NCBI GenBank assembly: GCA_965657495.1
Contig: CBFHPD010000166.1
Coordinates: 1 to 64,000 of the forward strand
Direction: 5' to 3'
From: JALQTD01 sp965657495
Lineage (GTDB): Bacteria > Bacteroidota > Bacteroidia > Flavobacteriales_D > Sanyastnellaceae
DNA: 64,000 bases
Shown: positions 15,742 through 24,517 of the stretch, piece by piece
How positions within the stretch are numbered: the stretch's first letter is position 1
Layout of the letters: each line of letters opens with the position of its first letter
Notes under the pieces: model-generated
Databases searched by the model: none
Told to the model about the DNA's origin: nothing
The model's input: only the letters and a program-made list of their open reading frames with translations
Position numbers and translations under genes: made by a program

Positions 15742-16032
15742 ATGAATCAGAACGTGCTCATTTTTTTGCTGTGCCTCGCCTTTGCGGGCATCGGGTTTTC
15801 CATCGGTCGGGTGACGGCGCCTTCAGCGGTCGGTCGGGGGGTGGTGGTCGAAGACATTGAAATGCTGGTCGCCGGGGTGGAGTCGGGCGCAGTGGATACC
15901 GTGATGGCCATCCCGGGCGGGGAGGTGAAGATCTTCCACGAGGGCGACATGATGCACGTCACGGTGGAGGAAGAAAGTGGCCCCGGGCAGCGCGTCATTG
16001 AGCGCCATGTGGTCATCGAAACAGCAGACTGA
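15742..16032 (+). CDS. Small membrane-anchored protein, 96 residues
   Basis: I do not recognise this protein. It has one N-terminal hydrophobic segment (residues ~5-25, VLIFLLCLAFAGIGFSIG) followed by a soluble, acidic, valine-rich domain (IEMLVAGVESGAVDTVMAIP and GGEVKIFHEGDMMHVTVEEE), predicted to face the periplasm. ATG 15742 is chosen over a TTG three codons upstream because the promoter-like box ends five bases before it. It is divergent from the haloperoxidase-like gene and abuts the small interrupted frame on the other strand. Confidence 0.55.
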   Translation: MNQNVLIFLLCLAFAGIGFSIGRVTAPSAVGRGVVVEDIEMLVAGVESGAVDTVMAIPGGEVKIFHEGDMMHVTVEEESGPGQRVIERHVVIETAD

Positions 16033-16218
16033 TCAGCACTCCACCAGGCAGCCCATGCGTCCGACTTGGTCGTCGCGGATGGCCGCGTTGATTCCCATGG
16101 GGGAGCGCATGGCGAACGGGCCGATGCTGTCCACTTCGGGAGCCGGCAGGGGGTGTTCCATCTAGTTGTTGCCCATCAGGACGCGGCGAGCGGGTTCATG
16201 GGTGATGTTCCGGGGCAT
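16033..16218 (-). pseudogene. Small reading frame interrupted by an amber codon
   Basis: On the minus strand an ATG at 16218 opens an 18-codon frame (MPRNITHEPARRVLMGNN). It is followed by TAG (16162-16164), immediately by ATG, and then 42 codons in the same frame (MEHPLPAPEVDSIGPFAM... ending GRMGCLVEC). A T-rich, -7-like TAATTTTTG lies upstream of the first ATG. The two halves read like one ~60-residue protein broken by a single nonsense change, or like two adjacent tiny genes. I do not recognise either part; the C-terminus has two cysteines. The stop abuts that of the gene 15742-16032. Confidence 0.35.
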
Positions 16219-16293
16219 GGCGGGTGGGGTTTGGGCAAAAATTAAAACGGACAGGGACATCCGCTGCTTACCTTAGCGGGACAAATTGCGCAC

Positions 16294-16755
16294 ATGAATC
16301 GTTCGAACCTCCTCACGATTGCGGCCCTCGCCGCCCTTCCTTTCCTGACGAGCTGCGGCTCGGGATCCGAAACCACCGACGGTACCGCCCCCGCGGACGA
16401 TGCTGCGGCCACGGCCTGCGCTTGCCTGCAAGAAAAAATAGGCAAGCTCAACGGCGTCCTCACTGCGGAAGGCAACGCCACCTGGACGGCCACCCAATGG
16501 ACCGACGCCCTCTCCTCCGAATCCAGCCCGTGCATGCAAACGAAAGGCTCCACCGAAGCCGACCTCGCCGCAGCGGAGCTCGAAAAAGACTGCCCCGGCT
16601 TCGCCGAATACCAAGCCAAGATCAAGGAGTTCAGCGACCGCCTGTCCGCCGCCCAAAAAGCAGCGAAAGAGGAAAAAATCCAGGACATCCAAGAACTGAC
16701 CGGCGGTGGCGGAGCGCGCGACCTGCTCGATCAGCTCAGCAACAAGAACCAGTAG
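16294..16755 (+). CDS. Putative lipoprotein, 153 residues
   Basis: The lipobox LTSCGSG gives cysteine 21 as the probable lipidation site. The mature part has a short acidic linker, then CACLQEKIGKLNG and four further cysteines or helices, including SPCMQTKGSTEADLAAAELEKDCPGF, and a long charged helix near residues 105-130. The cysteine pattern resembles small envelope lipoproteins common in Flavobacteriales, whose role is unknown. A TACCTTAG box lies 17 bases before the ATG. It is convergent with xseB, six bases away. Confidence 0.7.
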   Translation: MNRSNLLTIAALAALPFLTSCGSGSETTDGTAPADDAAATACACLQEKIGKLNGVLTAEGNATWTATQWTDALSSESSPCMQTKGSTEADLAAAELEKDCPGFAEYQAKIKEFSDRLSAAQKAAKEEKIQDIQELTGGGGARDLLDQLSNKNQ

Positions 16756-16761
16756 TAGGCC

Positions 16762-16986
16762 TTACTCGGCCCCGTCTTCGCCGATCCCCAGCTGCTCGAG
16801 CAAGTCCTTGACCTCTTGTTCGGTTCCCTTCAGGTGCTCCGAACAAAACGCCAGCAACACCGATGAACGGCGGATGTACTCCGTCAGCGAATCGACCGAA
16901 ACTTCGGGCGATTGCAGCGTTTGCACGATGGTGCGGAGCTCCTCGAACGCCGCGTCGAAAGATTGGGGTGCTTGGGGTGATTCCAT
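16762..16986 (-). CDS. xseB: Exodeoxyribonuclease VII small subunit
   Basis: The 74-residue helical protein has the family core SFDAAFEELRTIVQTLQSPE and SLTEYIRRSSVLLAFCSEHLK. It binds XseA to form the single-strand exonuclease that shortens ssDNA from both ends. The start is ATG 16986, one base after the xseA stop, so the two subunits are coupled. The usual family length (70-85) is matched. Confidence 0.93.
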   Translation of the reverse strand: MESPQAPQSFDAAFEELRTIVQTLQSPEVSVDSLTEYIRRSSVLLAFCSEHLKGTEQEVKDLLEQLGIGEDGAE

Positions 16987-16987
16987 G

Positions 16988-18388
16988 TCATTCAGGTTGT
17001 TCGGGCGTCCGGGCGACCACCTCGACATCGAGCCCGCCGATGTGCAGTTGCACATGCAGCCGGTCGCCGGGTTGGACGTCCTCCGCGTTCGTGATGCTTT
17101 TCCCGCCTTTACGGAGAATGGCGAAGCCGCGTTTCAAAGTGCGTTCCAGCGCGTAGGCGTGCAGGGTGGAAGCCAGTTGGGCCAATTGCTCAGTGCGATG
17201 TGCCACGAGCCGCTCGGGTTCCGCTTCCACCACGCGCTGGGCGTGCTGCAATTCGAGTGCTGCCGCCTGCATGCGCCGCCGCGACAACGCCGCGATGGTT
17301 TCGGCGGATTGCCGCACGGCCGTCTTGCGTGCGGTGATCAAGGTGGTGGCGTGGGTCGCCACGCGTTCGCGTTGGGCCTGCAGTTCACTGCGGCGGTTGC
17401 CGAGCTGCAGTTGGGCGCTGCTGCCGATGCGCATGCGGGCGTCGCCGAGGGCTTGCGCATAGCGCTGGGTGTGCCGCTGAGCACTCTGGCCGATGGTTTG
17501 GCCCAAATCCAACACCTCCGCCCAAGCCCCTGCACACCGTTCCACCCACCGGTTCGCGCAATCCGTCGGCGTCTTCCACGCCGTGTGCGCCACCAAATCC
17601 GCCACGACCAAATCGCTCTCGTGCCCCACGCCGGTCCAGACGGGAACGGTCGCTGCGGCAATCCGCTTGCACAAGCCCAGGTCGTTGAAACAATCGAGGT
17701 CAATCTTCGACCCGCCGCCGCGCACGAGCATCACCACATCGGGCGCCCACTCCTCCGCCTGCTGCAGCGCCCGCACCAATTCCGCTGGCGCATCATCGCC
17801 TTGCACGCGGGCTTCGAACACCCGCAGGTCGATGCGCAGCCCGTAGGGATTCCGGATGGCGACCGTACAAAAATCCCGGAACCCGCTCGTGCCCGGTGAT
17901 CCAACCAGCGCCACCCGCTGCGGAACGCGCGGAAGCGGCAGCCGCTTGTTCAAGTGCACTTCCCCGCTCGCGGTGAGCACCTCGATGGTGGCCTGTTTCC
18001 GGCGCTCGAGTTCCCCCAACATGAAGCCGAGGTCGATCTTCTCGATGTGCAAGCTGAGCCCGTACAATTCGTGGAAGGACACGCGCGCATGGAAGACGAT
18101 TTCGGCCCCGGCGCGTAAGACGTTGGGCAGTTCGGCGCCGAGTTCTTCTTTGATGCGCTGGCCGCTCGCACGCCAAATCACCCCGCGCATCGCCGCCTTT
18201 TTCACACCTTCGGCTTCGTCGATGAGGTCGAGGTAAACGTGGCCCGATCCGAGCCGGCCGTTGACCTTGACGATTTCGGCACGCACCATCCACAACCGGT
18301 TCGCCGTCGCCTTTTCCAAGGCCGATTTGATGGACTTGGCGACCTGCCGGAGGCTGTAAATTTTAGGTGGTACGGCGGTTTCGCTCAT
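16988..18388 (-). CDS. xseA: Exodeoxyribonuclease VII large subunit
   Basis: The 466-residue catalytic subunit begins with an OB-fold (residues ~5-110, including IYSLRQVAKSIKSALEK and WMVRAEIVKVNG). The exonuclease core follows, with VALVGSPGTSGFRDF, MLVRGGGSKIDLDCFND and VWTGVGHESDLVVADLVAH as conserved blocks. A long coiled region (~290-420) and a beta-strand tail complete it. Its start ATG overlaps the stop TGA of the upstream secreted-protein gene by one base, so it is the middle gene of a three-gene operon. Confidence 0.95.
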   Translation of the reverse strand: MSETAVPPKIYSLRQVAKSIKSALEKATANRLWMVRAEIVKVNGRLGSGHVYLDLIDEAEGVKKAAMRGVIWRASGQRIKEELGAELPNVLRAGAEIVFHARVSFHELYGLSLHIEKIDLGFMLGELERRKQATIEVLTASGEVHLNKRLPLPRVPQRVALVGSPGTSGFRDFCTVAIRNPYGLRIDLRVFEARVQGDDAPAELVRALQQAEEWAPDVVMLVRGGGSKIDLDCFNDLGLCKRIAAATVPVWTGVGHESDLVVADLVAHTAWKTPTDCANRWVERCAGAWAEVLDLGQTIGQSAQRHTQRYAQALGDARMRIGSSAQLQLGNRRSELQAQRERVATHATTLITARKTAVRQSAETIAALSRRRMQAAALELQHAQRVVEAEPERLVAHRTEQLAQLASTLHAYALERTLKRGFAILRKGGKSITNAEDVQPGDRLHVQLHIGGLDVEVVARTPEQPE

Positions 18389-19185
18389 CAGGGATTCCAG
18401 ACGCGCAGCACGCGGCCGTCCGCTCCCGTGAGGATGAGGTGGCCGTCGGGCATTTCATGCAGAGGCAGGCGGTTGGCGCCTGGGCGCAAGGTCCAGGTGT
18501 GAACGAGCTGGCCGCCAAGGTTGAAGGCTTGAACGGTGCTCGACTGGTCGGTCCTCCATTCAACCGCGCCATTGCGGACCTCCGGTGCTTCCAAGGCCAC
18601 CCCGCAATCCGGTCCGCAAACCGACACGGATGCTCCTTCCGAGATGACGAGTGAGCCGCCCCCGAAGCCGTCGCCCGCGGTGCCGCCGTTGCCATTGGCG
18701 GCAAGCGATGCAACGTACACGGTCACCGGACCCGAACCGGCCGGAGGAGCCGTCCAGTCCACCGTGAACGTGTTCGACCCGCTCAGGTCGTTGTGTTCAA
18801 AGATGTGCCGCCCGGCCACGTCCTCGAGCTGGCCGTTCGCCGACGGATTCGAAAAGGTGCCTGCGTTGCTGTTGTCGCTCAGCAGGGCGGTGGCTTGCAA
18901 TCCGAAGCCCGCCGCACCGGATGCGCCGCCGACCTCGAATCGCAGGCGCATGGTTTCCCCAGGCAAGTAAAAGGTGAACTCGGTGGTCTCCTCCACATCG
19001 GTCAAGTACACCACAGTTTGGGGTGAAAAGGAACCGCTGTTGTGGCATTGCGAGCAGGGCTGGTCGCTGCCGGGTGCACCCGTGCGGTCCTTGCCTTGGT
19101 GTTCTGCTACGCCGGCGCTATTCGCCATCAATGCCACGGCCAACAAGCCGGTGCAACCAATGGCCAAGAGTTGCGTCTTTTTCAT
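18388..19185 (-). CDS. Secreted choice-of-anchor V domain protein with T9SS type A-like tail
   Basis: The 265-residue exported protein has a signal peptide (hydrophobic ~8-25). A CSQCH motif follows near residue 45, then a Reeler/choice-of-anchor V-type beta domain (residues ~55-190), with the ending PPAGSGPVTVYVASLAANGN. The C-terminal ~60 residues look like a type A T9SS sorting domain (VQAFNLGGQLVHTWTL, LHEMPDGHLIL). The CxxCH near the N-terminus could bind haem c but is a single site and may be only a disulfide. It is the first gene of an operon with xseA and xseB, with a one-base stop/start overlap. A TACCTTCG box lies 20 bases upstream. Confidence 0.75.
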   Translation of the reverse strand: MKKTQLLAIGCTGLLAVALMANSAGVAEHQGKDRTGAPGSDQPCSQCHNSGSFSPQTVVYLTDVEETTEFTFYLPGETMRLRFEVGGASGAAGFGLQATALLSDNSNAGTFSNPSANGQLEDVAGRHIFEHNDLSGSNTFTVDWTAPPAGSGPVTVYVASLAANGNGGTAGDGFGGGSLVISEGASVSVCGPDCGVALEAPEVRNGAVEWRTDQSSTVQAFNLGGQLVHTWTLRPGANRLPLHEMPDGHLILTGADGRVLRVWNP

Positions 19186-19234
19186 GGTGGGGGAATTGTT
19201 GTCCCCGAAGGTACACCACGCATAGGTTCTCACT

Positions 19235-19242
19235 TAAATTTG
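19235..19242 (+). promoter_or_regulatory. Leaderless-type promoter box (exact consensus)
   Basis: TAAATTTG is followed by TCTC and ATG 19247, the clearest exact TAnnTTTG case with a four-base gap. Confidence 0.65.
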
Positions 19243-19246
19243 TCTC

Positions 19247-20035
19247 ATGAAATTACCCCATCAATTTGCCGCCGCAGCCATTGCGCTGCTGGTCGCTGCC
19301 CCTGCGCAAGCCCAAAAGGTTGAAGGCGAAGCGCCGGCTCAATACGAGCATTTGGTCAAAGTCAACTTGCTCGACTTCGCGTGGGGCCAGTACACCGCCG
19401 TGTACGAGCGGGTGCTGGGGCCGTACACCTCAGCGGTCATCAACGTCGGCGGCATCGGTTACTACGATTCCGCGATGTCGTATAGCTTGGGCTCGTACTA
19501 CGACGAATGGGGCGTGTGGTACAATGCGCCGGCGGACGTGGAAATGGAGGTGAGCGGTTGGGAGTTGACGCCGGAAATTCGCCGCTACGGCTTCATTTTT
19601 GATGGCATGCCCGAGGGGCTGTATGCTTCGGCTTTCGTGCAGTTGCGCGGGTTGACGGCCGTCGTGGACGAGACCTTGGATTTGGACCAAATCGAATCGG
19701 ATCTCTACGGTTTGGACTACCCCCATGAGATCGATCACACGCTCAATTTCTTCTCCTTCGGTGCGGGCTTCAACCTCGGCTACCAGTGGATGGCGGACAA
19801 TGGCCTGGCCATCGACGCCTACTTCGGCCCCATGTTCCGGAGCGTCAGTCAATCCTACACCTTCGATAACCTGCCGGCCGGCCTCGGTTCCAACCCCCAA
19901 GCGGTCGCTGAAGATGCGGCGGAAGACCGGTTGCGCAACGATTATTGGCTCGGCCGGCCCACTTCGAACGACCTGTACAATGCGCGCACGGGGCCTTGGG
20001 TGCGCGGCGGCATTTCGGTGGCGGTGTCGTTTTAA
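19247..20035 (+). CDS. Outer-membrane beta-barrel protein (DUF3575-like)
   Basis: The 262-residue protein has a signal peptide ending PAQAQ. The mature part alternates hydrophobic and polar residues as in a beta barrel (VKVNLLDFAWGQYTAVYE, YGFIFDGMPEGLYASAFVQL, LNFFSFGAGFNLGYQWMA) and ends in a strand with C-terminal phenylalanine (GGISVAVSF), as outer-membrane proteins do. It resembles DUF3575 proteins of Bacteroidota. It leads a three-gene operon; its TAA overlaps the next ATG by one base. Confidence 0.75.
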   Translation: MKLPHQFAAAAIALLVAAPAQAQKVEGEAPAQYEHLVKVNLLDFAWGQYTAVYERVLGPYTSAVINVGGIGYYDSAMSYSLGSYYDEWGVWYNAPADVEMEVSGWELTPEIRRYGFIFDGMPEGLYASAFVQLRGLTAVVDETLDLDQIESDLYGLDYPHEIDHTLNFFSFGAGFNLGYQWMADNGLAIDAYFGPMFRSVSQSYTFDNLPAGLGSNPQAVAEDAAEDRLRNDYWLGRPTSNDLYNARTGPWVRGGISVAVSF

Positions 20036-20529
20036 TGCGTTGGCTCGCAGCGAGTTGTTTGTTGCTGGCGTGTGCGGCAGGGCCTGACCCCGAGGCAGGT
20101 GTTCAGCCCGAAGCCGCAGACGTGCTCGCGGTCATCGACCGGTGCTTCGAGGGGATGGCTGCGCACGATTCGGCGCTGCTCGCCGCCTCCGTTCACCCCG
20201 ATGCCGTCATCACACGGCTGCGCACCCGGGATGACGGCACGACCGACGTGTTCACCACTTCGGGGGCGGACTTCATTCGGGAAATCGCTCGGCCTGGCCC
20301 CGCTTACCGCGAGCGGATTTGGGCCCCGCAAGTCCTCGTGGGCGAGCGGCTCGCCAGCGTGCGCGCCCCGTACGACTTCCGCGTGGACACCGCCTTCAGC
20401 CACTGCGGCGTGGACCATTTCACGCTCATCCGCAGCGATGCCGGTTGGAAAATCCAAAGCATCGCATACACCCACGACCTGATGGACGCGGCGGCGTGCC
20501 GCGCCCGGTACCAATCCCCCGCACCATGA
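20035..20529 (+). CDS. NTF2/SnoaL-like fold lipoprotein
   Basis: The 164-residue protein has a lipobox LLLACAAG (cysteine 13). The mature domain fits an NTF2-like fold: an N-terminal helix VLAVIDRCFEGMAAHDSALL, then HPDAVITRLRTRDDG, and ending strands FTLIRSDAGWKIQSIAYTHD. Such domains act as small-molecule binding or enzymatic folds; the ligand is unknown. The start overlaps the upstream stop (TAATG), and the end overlaps the next gene by ATGA, so all three genes are likely translated from one mRNA. Confidence 0.75.
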   Translation: MRWLAASCLLLACAAGPDPEAGVQPEAADVLAVIDRCFEGMAAHDSALLAASVHPDAVITRLRTRDDGTTDVFTTSGADFIREIARPGPAYRERIWAPQVLVGERLASVRAPYDFRVDTAFSHCGVDHFTLIRSDAGWKIQSIAYTHDLMDAAACRARYQSPAP

Positions 20530-20903
20530 GCCGTTTGCGACGCATCGCGCTTTACCTGATTTTGCTGGCCTTGGGCGCCGGCGTTTTCGTTTGGAAGCAA
20601 TGGACCAAACCCCATGCCGATTTCACTGAACTCGAAGCCGCCGCCCAGCTCTCCGCCAGGGAAGTGGTGGCCACCTTCGATCAGAGCACGTCCCCGTGGC
20701 TGAACCAGCCCATCGAAGTCACTGGTCGCTTGGCCCAAGTCGATGAGCGCGGCGGCGCGTTCGAAGGCGGCGTGGTCTTCACGTGGGCTGCGCCCCCCGC
20801 CGAGGTCCCCGCTTCGGGCGACGACATCACCCTGCACGGCCGGCTGGTCGGGTTTGACGACCTGTTCGGTGAGGCGCGCATGGACCAATGCGTGGTGCGC
20901 TGA
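20526..20903 (+). CDS. OB-fold (tRNA_anti-like) membrane-anchored protein
   Basis: The 125-residue protein has an N-terminal transmembrane anchor (residues ~7-25). The periplasmic domain has the tRNA_anti-like OB-fold pattern: QLSAREVVATFDQS, QPIEVTGRLAQVDERG, DDITLHGRLVGFDDLFGEARMDQCVVR. Members are found in Bacteroidota envelopes and their role is unknown. It is the last gene of the operon beginning at 19247, joined by an ATGA overlap. Confidence 0.7.
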   Translation: MSRLRRIALYLILLALGAGVFVWKQWTKPHADFTELEAAAQLSAREVVATFDQSTSPWLNQPIEVTGRLAQVDERGGAFEGGVVFTWAAPPAEVPASGDDITLHGRLVGFDDLFGEARMDQCVVR

Positions 20904-20932
20904 GCCGTTCGTTGCCCGCGCAACATTTCTGT

Positions 20933-20940
20933 TACTTTTG
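20933..20940 (+). promoter_or_regulatory. -7 box for the T9SS type B protein gene
   Basis: TACTTTTG matches TAnnTTTG exactly and lies 16 bases before ATG 20957. Confidence 0.55.
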
Positions 20941-20956
20941 GCGTCCACTTCAGGAG

Positions 20957-23900
20957 ATGCGTAGAACCTTCACTTTCCTCACCCTGTTCGCAGGGCTGCT
21001 TGCCACTGCGTCGGCGCAGTTGACCATCACTTCCGACATGACGTTGGAGGAATACGTGAACGACATCCTGTTGGGATCGGGCGTCAGCGCCTCGAACATC
21101 ACGTATACGGGCAGCATGATGCAATTGGGCTACCTCGAGAACGGAGAGGACGATTTCTCCGTTGCCTCGGGACTGGTGTTGAGCACCGAGGTTGCGGAGG
21201 CCACAGACTGCGGAGAAACGGGGTTTTGTGCGGATTGCATTGGCCAGTTCACGGACGACGATTTGTTGGACATCGCGAACAGCGTCCCGCCTTTAATTGG
21301 CCAAAACTTCACGGTCGGCGACGTGAACGACGGTTGCATCCTCGAGTTCGACTTCATCGCCACCGGCGACACCGTCCGCTTCAACTACGTGTTCGCCTCC
21401 GACGAGTACCTCACGTTCGTGAACACGACCTACAACGACGTGTTCGCCTTCTTCCTCAGTGGCCCCGGCATCACCGGTCCATACGCCAGCCCCCCTGGGT
21501 TCCCCGGCGGTGCGGTGAACATCGCGGCCGTCCCGGACAGCGATCCACCGCTTCCCATCACCATCTCCTCGGTGAACCCGAATACCAACGCTGAATACTA
21601 CATCGACAACCCGGGCGGCCAAGACCCGTGCATCAACGGGTATACCGTGCCTTTCACGGCGGAGTACGAGGTGGAATGCGGAGAAACCTACCACATCAAA
21701 CTCGCCATCGCAGATGGTTCCGATGGCGCCCTCGAATCCATCGTCGTCTTGGAAGAAGGTTCGTTCACTTCCACGGCGGTGGTGGACGTGGATTTGTCCA
21801 TCGACGTGGGTGGCCCGGAAGAGAACACGATTTACGAAGGCTGCGGCACGGCGACCCTCACCTTCACGCGTCCGATTGAGACCATTTTGGAGCTCGAAGA
21901 GATGGTCGTCATCGACTACTCAAGCAGCGTGGGCCAAAACGGCATCGACTTCACCCTGCTTCCCGACACCATCGTGTTCCCACCCAATGTGAACACGGTC
22001 GAATTCGAGCTGCAAGCATTTGAGGACGGCATTTCCGAACCCGCAGAGTCCGTCGTCTTCGAAATTCTGAACCTCGCGGCCTGCAACAACCAAGGCCTCA
22101 CGACCTACTTCGAGTTCGAGATCGCCGACGATCCCGACCCCATCGCCATCGTGGCTCCCGGGGTGCAAATGTGTCCTGGGGAATCGCGGGTCCTGCTCCC
22201 TGAAGTCACCGGGGGATATGGCCACTACACCTACACGTGGTGCGACGGTTCGGAGTTGGACTCTTTGGTGGTTTCTCCGCCTGACAGCTACACGTGCACG
22301 CTGGTGGTCGGTGATACGTGCTCCTTGCCCACCGCCTCGGCTGATTTCGATGTGGAGGTGCTGTTGCCCCCCAATGCCACGGCGGGGGAGGACCTCATTG
22401 CATGCGGTGATGCCGCGCTTGAAGGAAGCATCATCGGGTTGCCGCCTTCATCGTGTGTGGACGAGTCCGGCTTTTACACCTACTGCTACGACAACGCCCA
22501 AGACGTTTCCTTCACGTACTGCCCGGACAACCCCGGCGACGGCTCGTACATGACCGTCTCGTTCGAAGCCGGTTCGGTGGAGAATTTCTTCGATGAGTTT
22601 TGGGTGTATGACGGCCCGGACACCGATTCCCCCTTGCTTGCGGGGCCCATTTATGGCGACCTCAGCGGCATGACGTTCACGGCGAACAACTCCGACGGCT
22701 GCATCACCATCGCCGTGACCCCGGATTTCTCCGTTTCGTGCACCAGCGGCTCCCAAACCGAATGGGCGTACAACGTGGGGTGCACGAATGCGGGCGGGGT
22801 CAACTGGCTGTGGAGCCCGTCAGCGGGTTTGTCCACGACGACCTTGCCGAACCCGACGGTGACCATCACCGAGCCGACGGTGTATACCTTGGAAGCGAGT
22901 TTGGCCTATTACCCCTTCTGCGCGATGACGGATGAAGTCCTTGTGACGCCTTCGTTCTCCTTCGAATTCACGCCTACGGACCCGAGTTGCTTCGGAAACG
23001 ACGGGGAAGTGGCCGTGGAAGTGGTGCCCAATGGAACGAATGGGCCGTGGATGATTGAAGCGGTCGATGCAGCGGGCCAAACCCTCGCCTCAGCCCTCAA
23101 CTTCGGCGGCGTCTCGACCCTCACCGGCTTGCCTCCTGGGGATTTCGAGCTGTGGGTTTCCGACAGCTACTGCGATGCCATGGAGCCGTTCACGCTCGCC
23201 GAGCCCGAGCTCATGACCATCACGGCCTCGCCCGACACGACCATCTGCATCAACGGCACCGCCACCCTCACCGCCGTTCCGTCCTTCGATGACCCCAACC
23301 TCGCGTGGTCTTGGAGCACGAACGAGGCCACGGCGACCATCGCCGTCGGCCCCGTGGGGCCCACCCTGTACACCGTGGAGGCCACGTACGACGCTGGCTG
23401 CCTCACGAACGAGGTGCAGATCCTGGTCGATCAATACAATCCGCTCGCCATCGAGCTCACAGCAGGCGATGCCATTTGCATCGGCGACAGCGCTTTGGTA
23501 GGCGTCAACGAAGTGATCGGTGGCCTCGCTCCGTATTCCTTCGCTTGGACCGCGGCCGGCCCCGGTGGCAACTTCAACCCCAGCTTGCAGGAACAGGAGG
23601 TATCCCCCGAAGCCACCACCACGTACTGCGTGGAGGTCACGGACGCTTGCGAGACGCCCTTGACAAGCGGCTGCGTGGAGGTCGTCATCCCCGAGTTGGT
23701 CGATCCCACGTTCCTGACCGACACCTTGGGCGGCTGCCACCCGCTGACCATCAGCTTCGAAGGCCAAGCGACGAACCCGCAGTTCATCGCATCTGAACAC
23801 TGGAGCTTCGGCGACGGCGGGGAATCGACGGGCATGGGGACCGTGTCGCACACTTACATCGACGAGGGCGTTTGGGACATCCAGCACACCGTGGTGACCG

Positions 23901-24493
23901 TGGATGGGTGCGTGTTCACGGCCTTCGAGCCGGCGTATTTGGTGACGTACGACCCGCCGGTCGCGGAATTTGCCGCTACGCCGTGGCAGTCGGCGGTGCC
24001 GTTGACTTACTTCGAGTTCACGGAGTACGCTTACAACGAAACGAGCTACCTGTGGGATTTTGGCGGCATGGGCACCTCGGACGAGCCCAATCCCGACTTC
24101 ACCTTCCCGGAAGGCGTGGCGGCGGAATACCCGATCACGCTGACCGTGGAGAACGAGTGGGGGTGCGTGGATGCGGTGACGCATTCGATTTTGGTCCAAG
24201 AATCCTTTGTGCTCTTCGTGCCCAACATGTTCACCCCCGACATGGACGGCCTCAACGATGCCTGGAAAATCACGGGCATCGACGTGGATGAGACCGATTT
24301 CATCGTGCAAGTGTTCGACCGCTGGGGCGAAATCATCTACCAGAGCACCGACATCCACACGGCGTGGGTGGGCGATGTGGACAACGGCAGCCACTTCGCA
24401 GCCAACGGCACGTACCTGTGGCGGGTCGAGACGAAGAGCCTCGCAACGGGCGAGCGCAAAGAGGTGCTGGGCCACGTGACCATCGCGCGGTAA
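20957..24493 (+). CDS. Large secreted multi-domain protein with T9SS type B (gliding-associated) C-terminus
   Basis: The 1178-residue protein has a signal peptide (ending ASAQ, residue ~20) and a choice-of-anchor L domain (~20-275, with VRFNYVFASDEYLTFVNT and the NDVFAFFLSGPGI core). A Calx-beta-like region follows (~275-390), then a CUB-like domain (~505-610, VENFFDEFWVYDGPD), SprB-like repeats (~680-760) and PKD domains (~920-1085, VSHTYIDEGVWD). The type B sorting domain closes it (~1095-1178, FVPNMFTPDMDGLNDAWKI and VFDRWGEIIYQS). It should be exported by T9SS and act as a surface adhesin. ATG 20957 starts the signal peptide; the frame continues upstream without function. Confidence 0.9.
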   Translation: MRRTFTFLTLFAGLLATASAQLTITSDMTLEEYVNDILLGSGVSASNITYTGSMMQLGYLENGEDDFSVASGLVLSTEVAEATDCGETGFCADCIGQFTDDDLLDIANSVPPLIGQNFTVGDVNDGCILEFDFIATGDTVRFNYVFASDEYLTFVNTTYNDVFAFFLSGPGITGPYASPPGFPGGAVNIAAVPDSDPPLPITISSVNPNTNAEYYIDNPGGQDPCINGYTVPFTAEYEVECGETYHIKLAIADGSDGALESIVVLEEGSFTSTAVVDVDLSIDVGGPEENTIYEGCGTATLTFTRPIETILELEEMVVIDYSSSVGQNGIDFTLLPDTIVFPPNVNTVEFELQAFEDGISEPAESVVFEILNLAACNNQGLTTYFEFEIADDPDPIAIVAPGVQMCPGESRVLLPEVTGGYGHYTYTWCDGSELDSLVVSPPDSYTCTLVVGDTCSLPTASADFDVEVLLPPNATAGEDLIACGDAALEGSIIGLPPSSCVDESGFYTYCYDNAQDVSFTYCPDNPGDGSYMTVSFEAGSVENFFDEFWVYDGPDTDSPLLAGPIYGDLSGMTFTANNSDGCITIAVTPDFSVSCTSGSQTEWAYNVGCTNAGGVNWLWSPSAGLSTTTLPNPTVTITEPTVYTLEASLAYYPFCAMTDEVLVTPSFSFEFTPTDPSCFGNDGEVAVEVVPNGTNGPWMIEAVDAAGQTLASALNFGGVSTLTGLPPGDFELWVSDSYCDAMEPFTLAEPELMTITASPDTTICINGTATLTAVPSFDDPNLAWSWSTNEATATIAVGPVGPTLYTVEATYDAGCLTNEVQILVDQYNPLAIELTAGDAICIGDSALVGVNEVIGGLAPYSFAWTAAGPGGNFNPSLQEQEVSPEATTTYCVEVTDACETPLTSGCVEVVIPELVDPTFLTDTLGGCHPLTISFEGQATNPQFIASEHWSFGDGGESTGMGTVSHTYIDEGVWDIQHTVVTVDGCVFTAFEPAYLVTYDPPVAEFAATPWQSAVPLTYFEFTEYAYNETSYLWDFGGMGTSDEPNPDFTFPEGVAAEYPITLTVENEWGCVDAVTHSILVQESFVLFVPNMFTPDMDGLNDAWKITGIDVDETDFIVQVFDRWGEIIYQSTDIHTAWVGDVDNGSHFAANGTYLWRVETKSLATGERKEVLGHVTIAR

Positions 24494-24517
24494 GCCCGGC
24501 CGGCGCGGTCAATTCGG

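Noticed and set aside
18388..19185. Cytochrome c interpretation of the CSQCH motif
   Set aside because: Only one CxxCH, no further haem-binding features, and the rest of the protein is a Reeler/choice-of-anchor type beta domain. The disulfide reading is equally likely.
23090..24475. 461-codon minus-strand frame inside the T9SS type B gene
   Set aside because: Antisense shadow with biased composition; the plus-strand protein has clear domains and a sorting signal across the same region.
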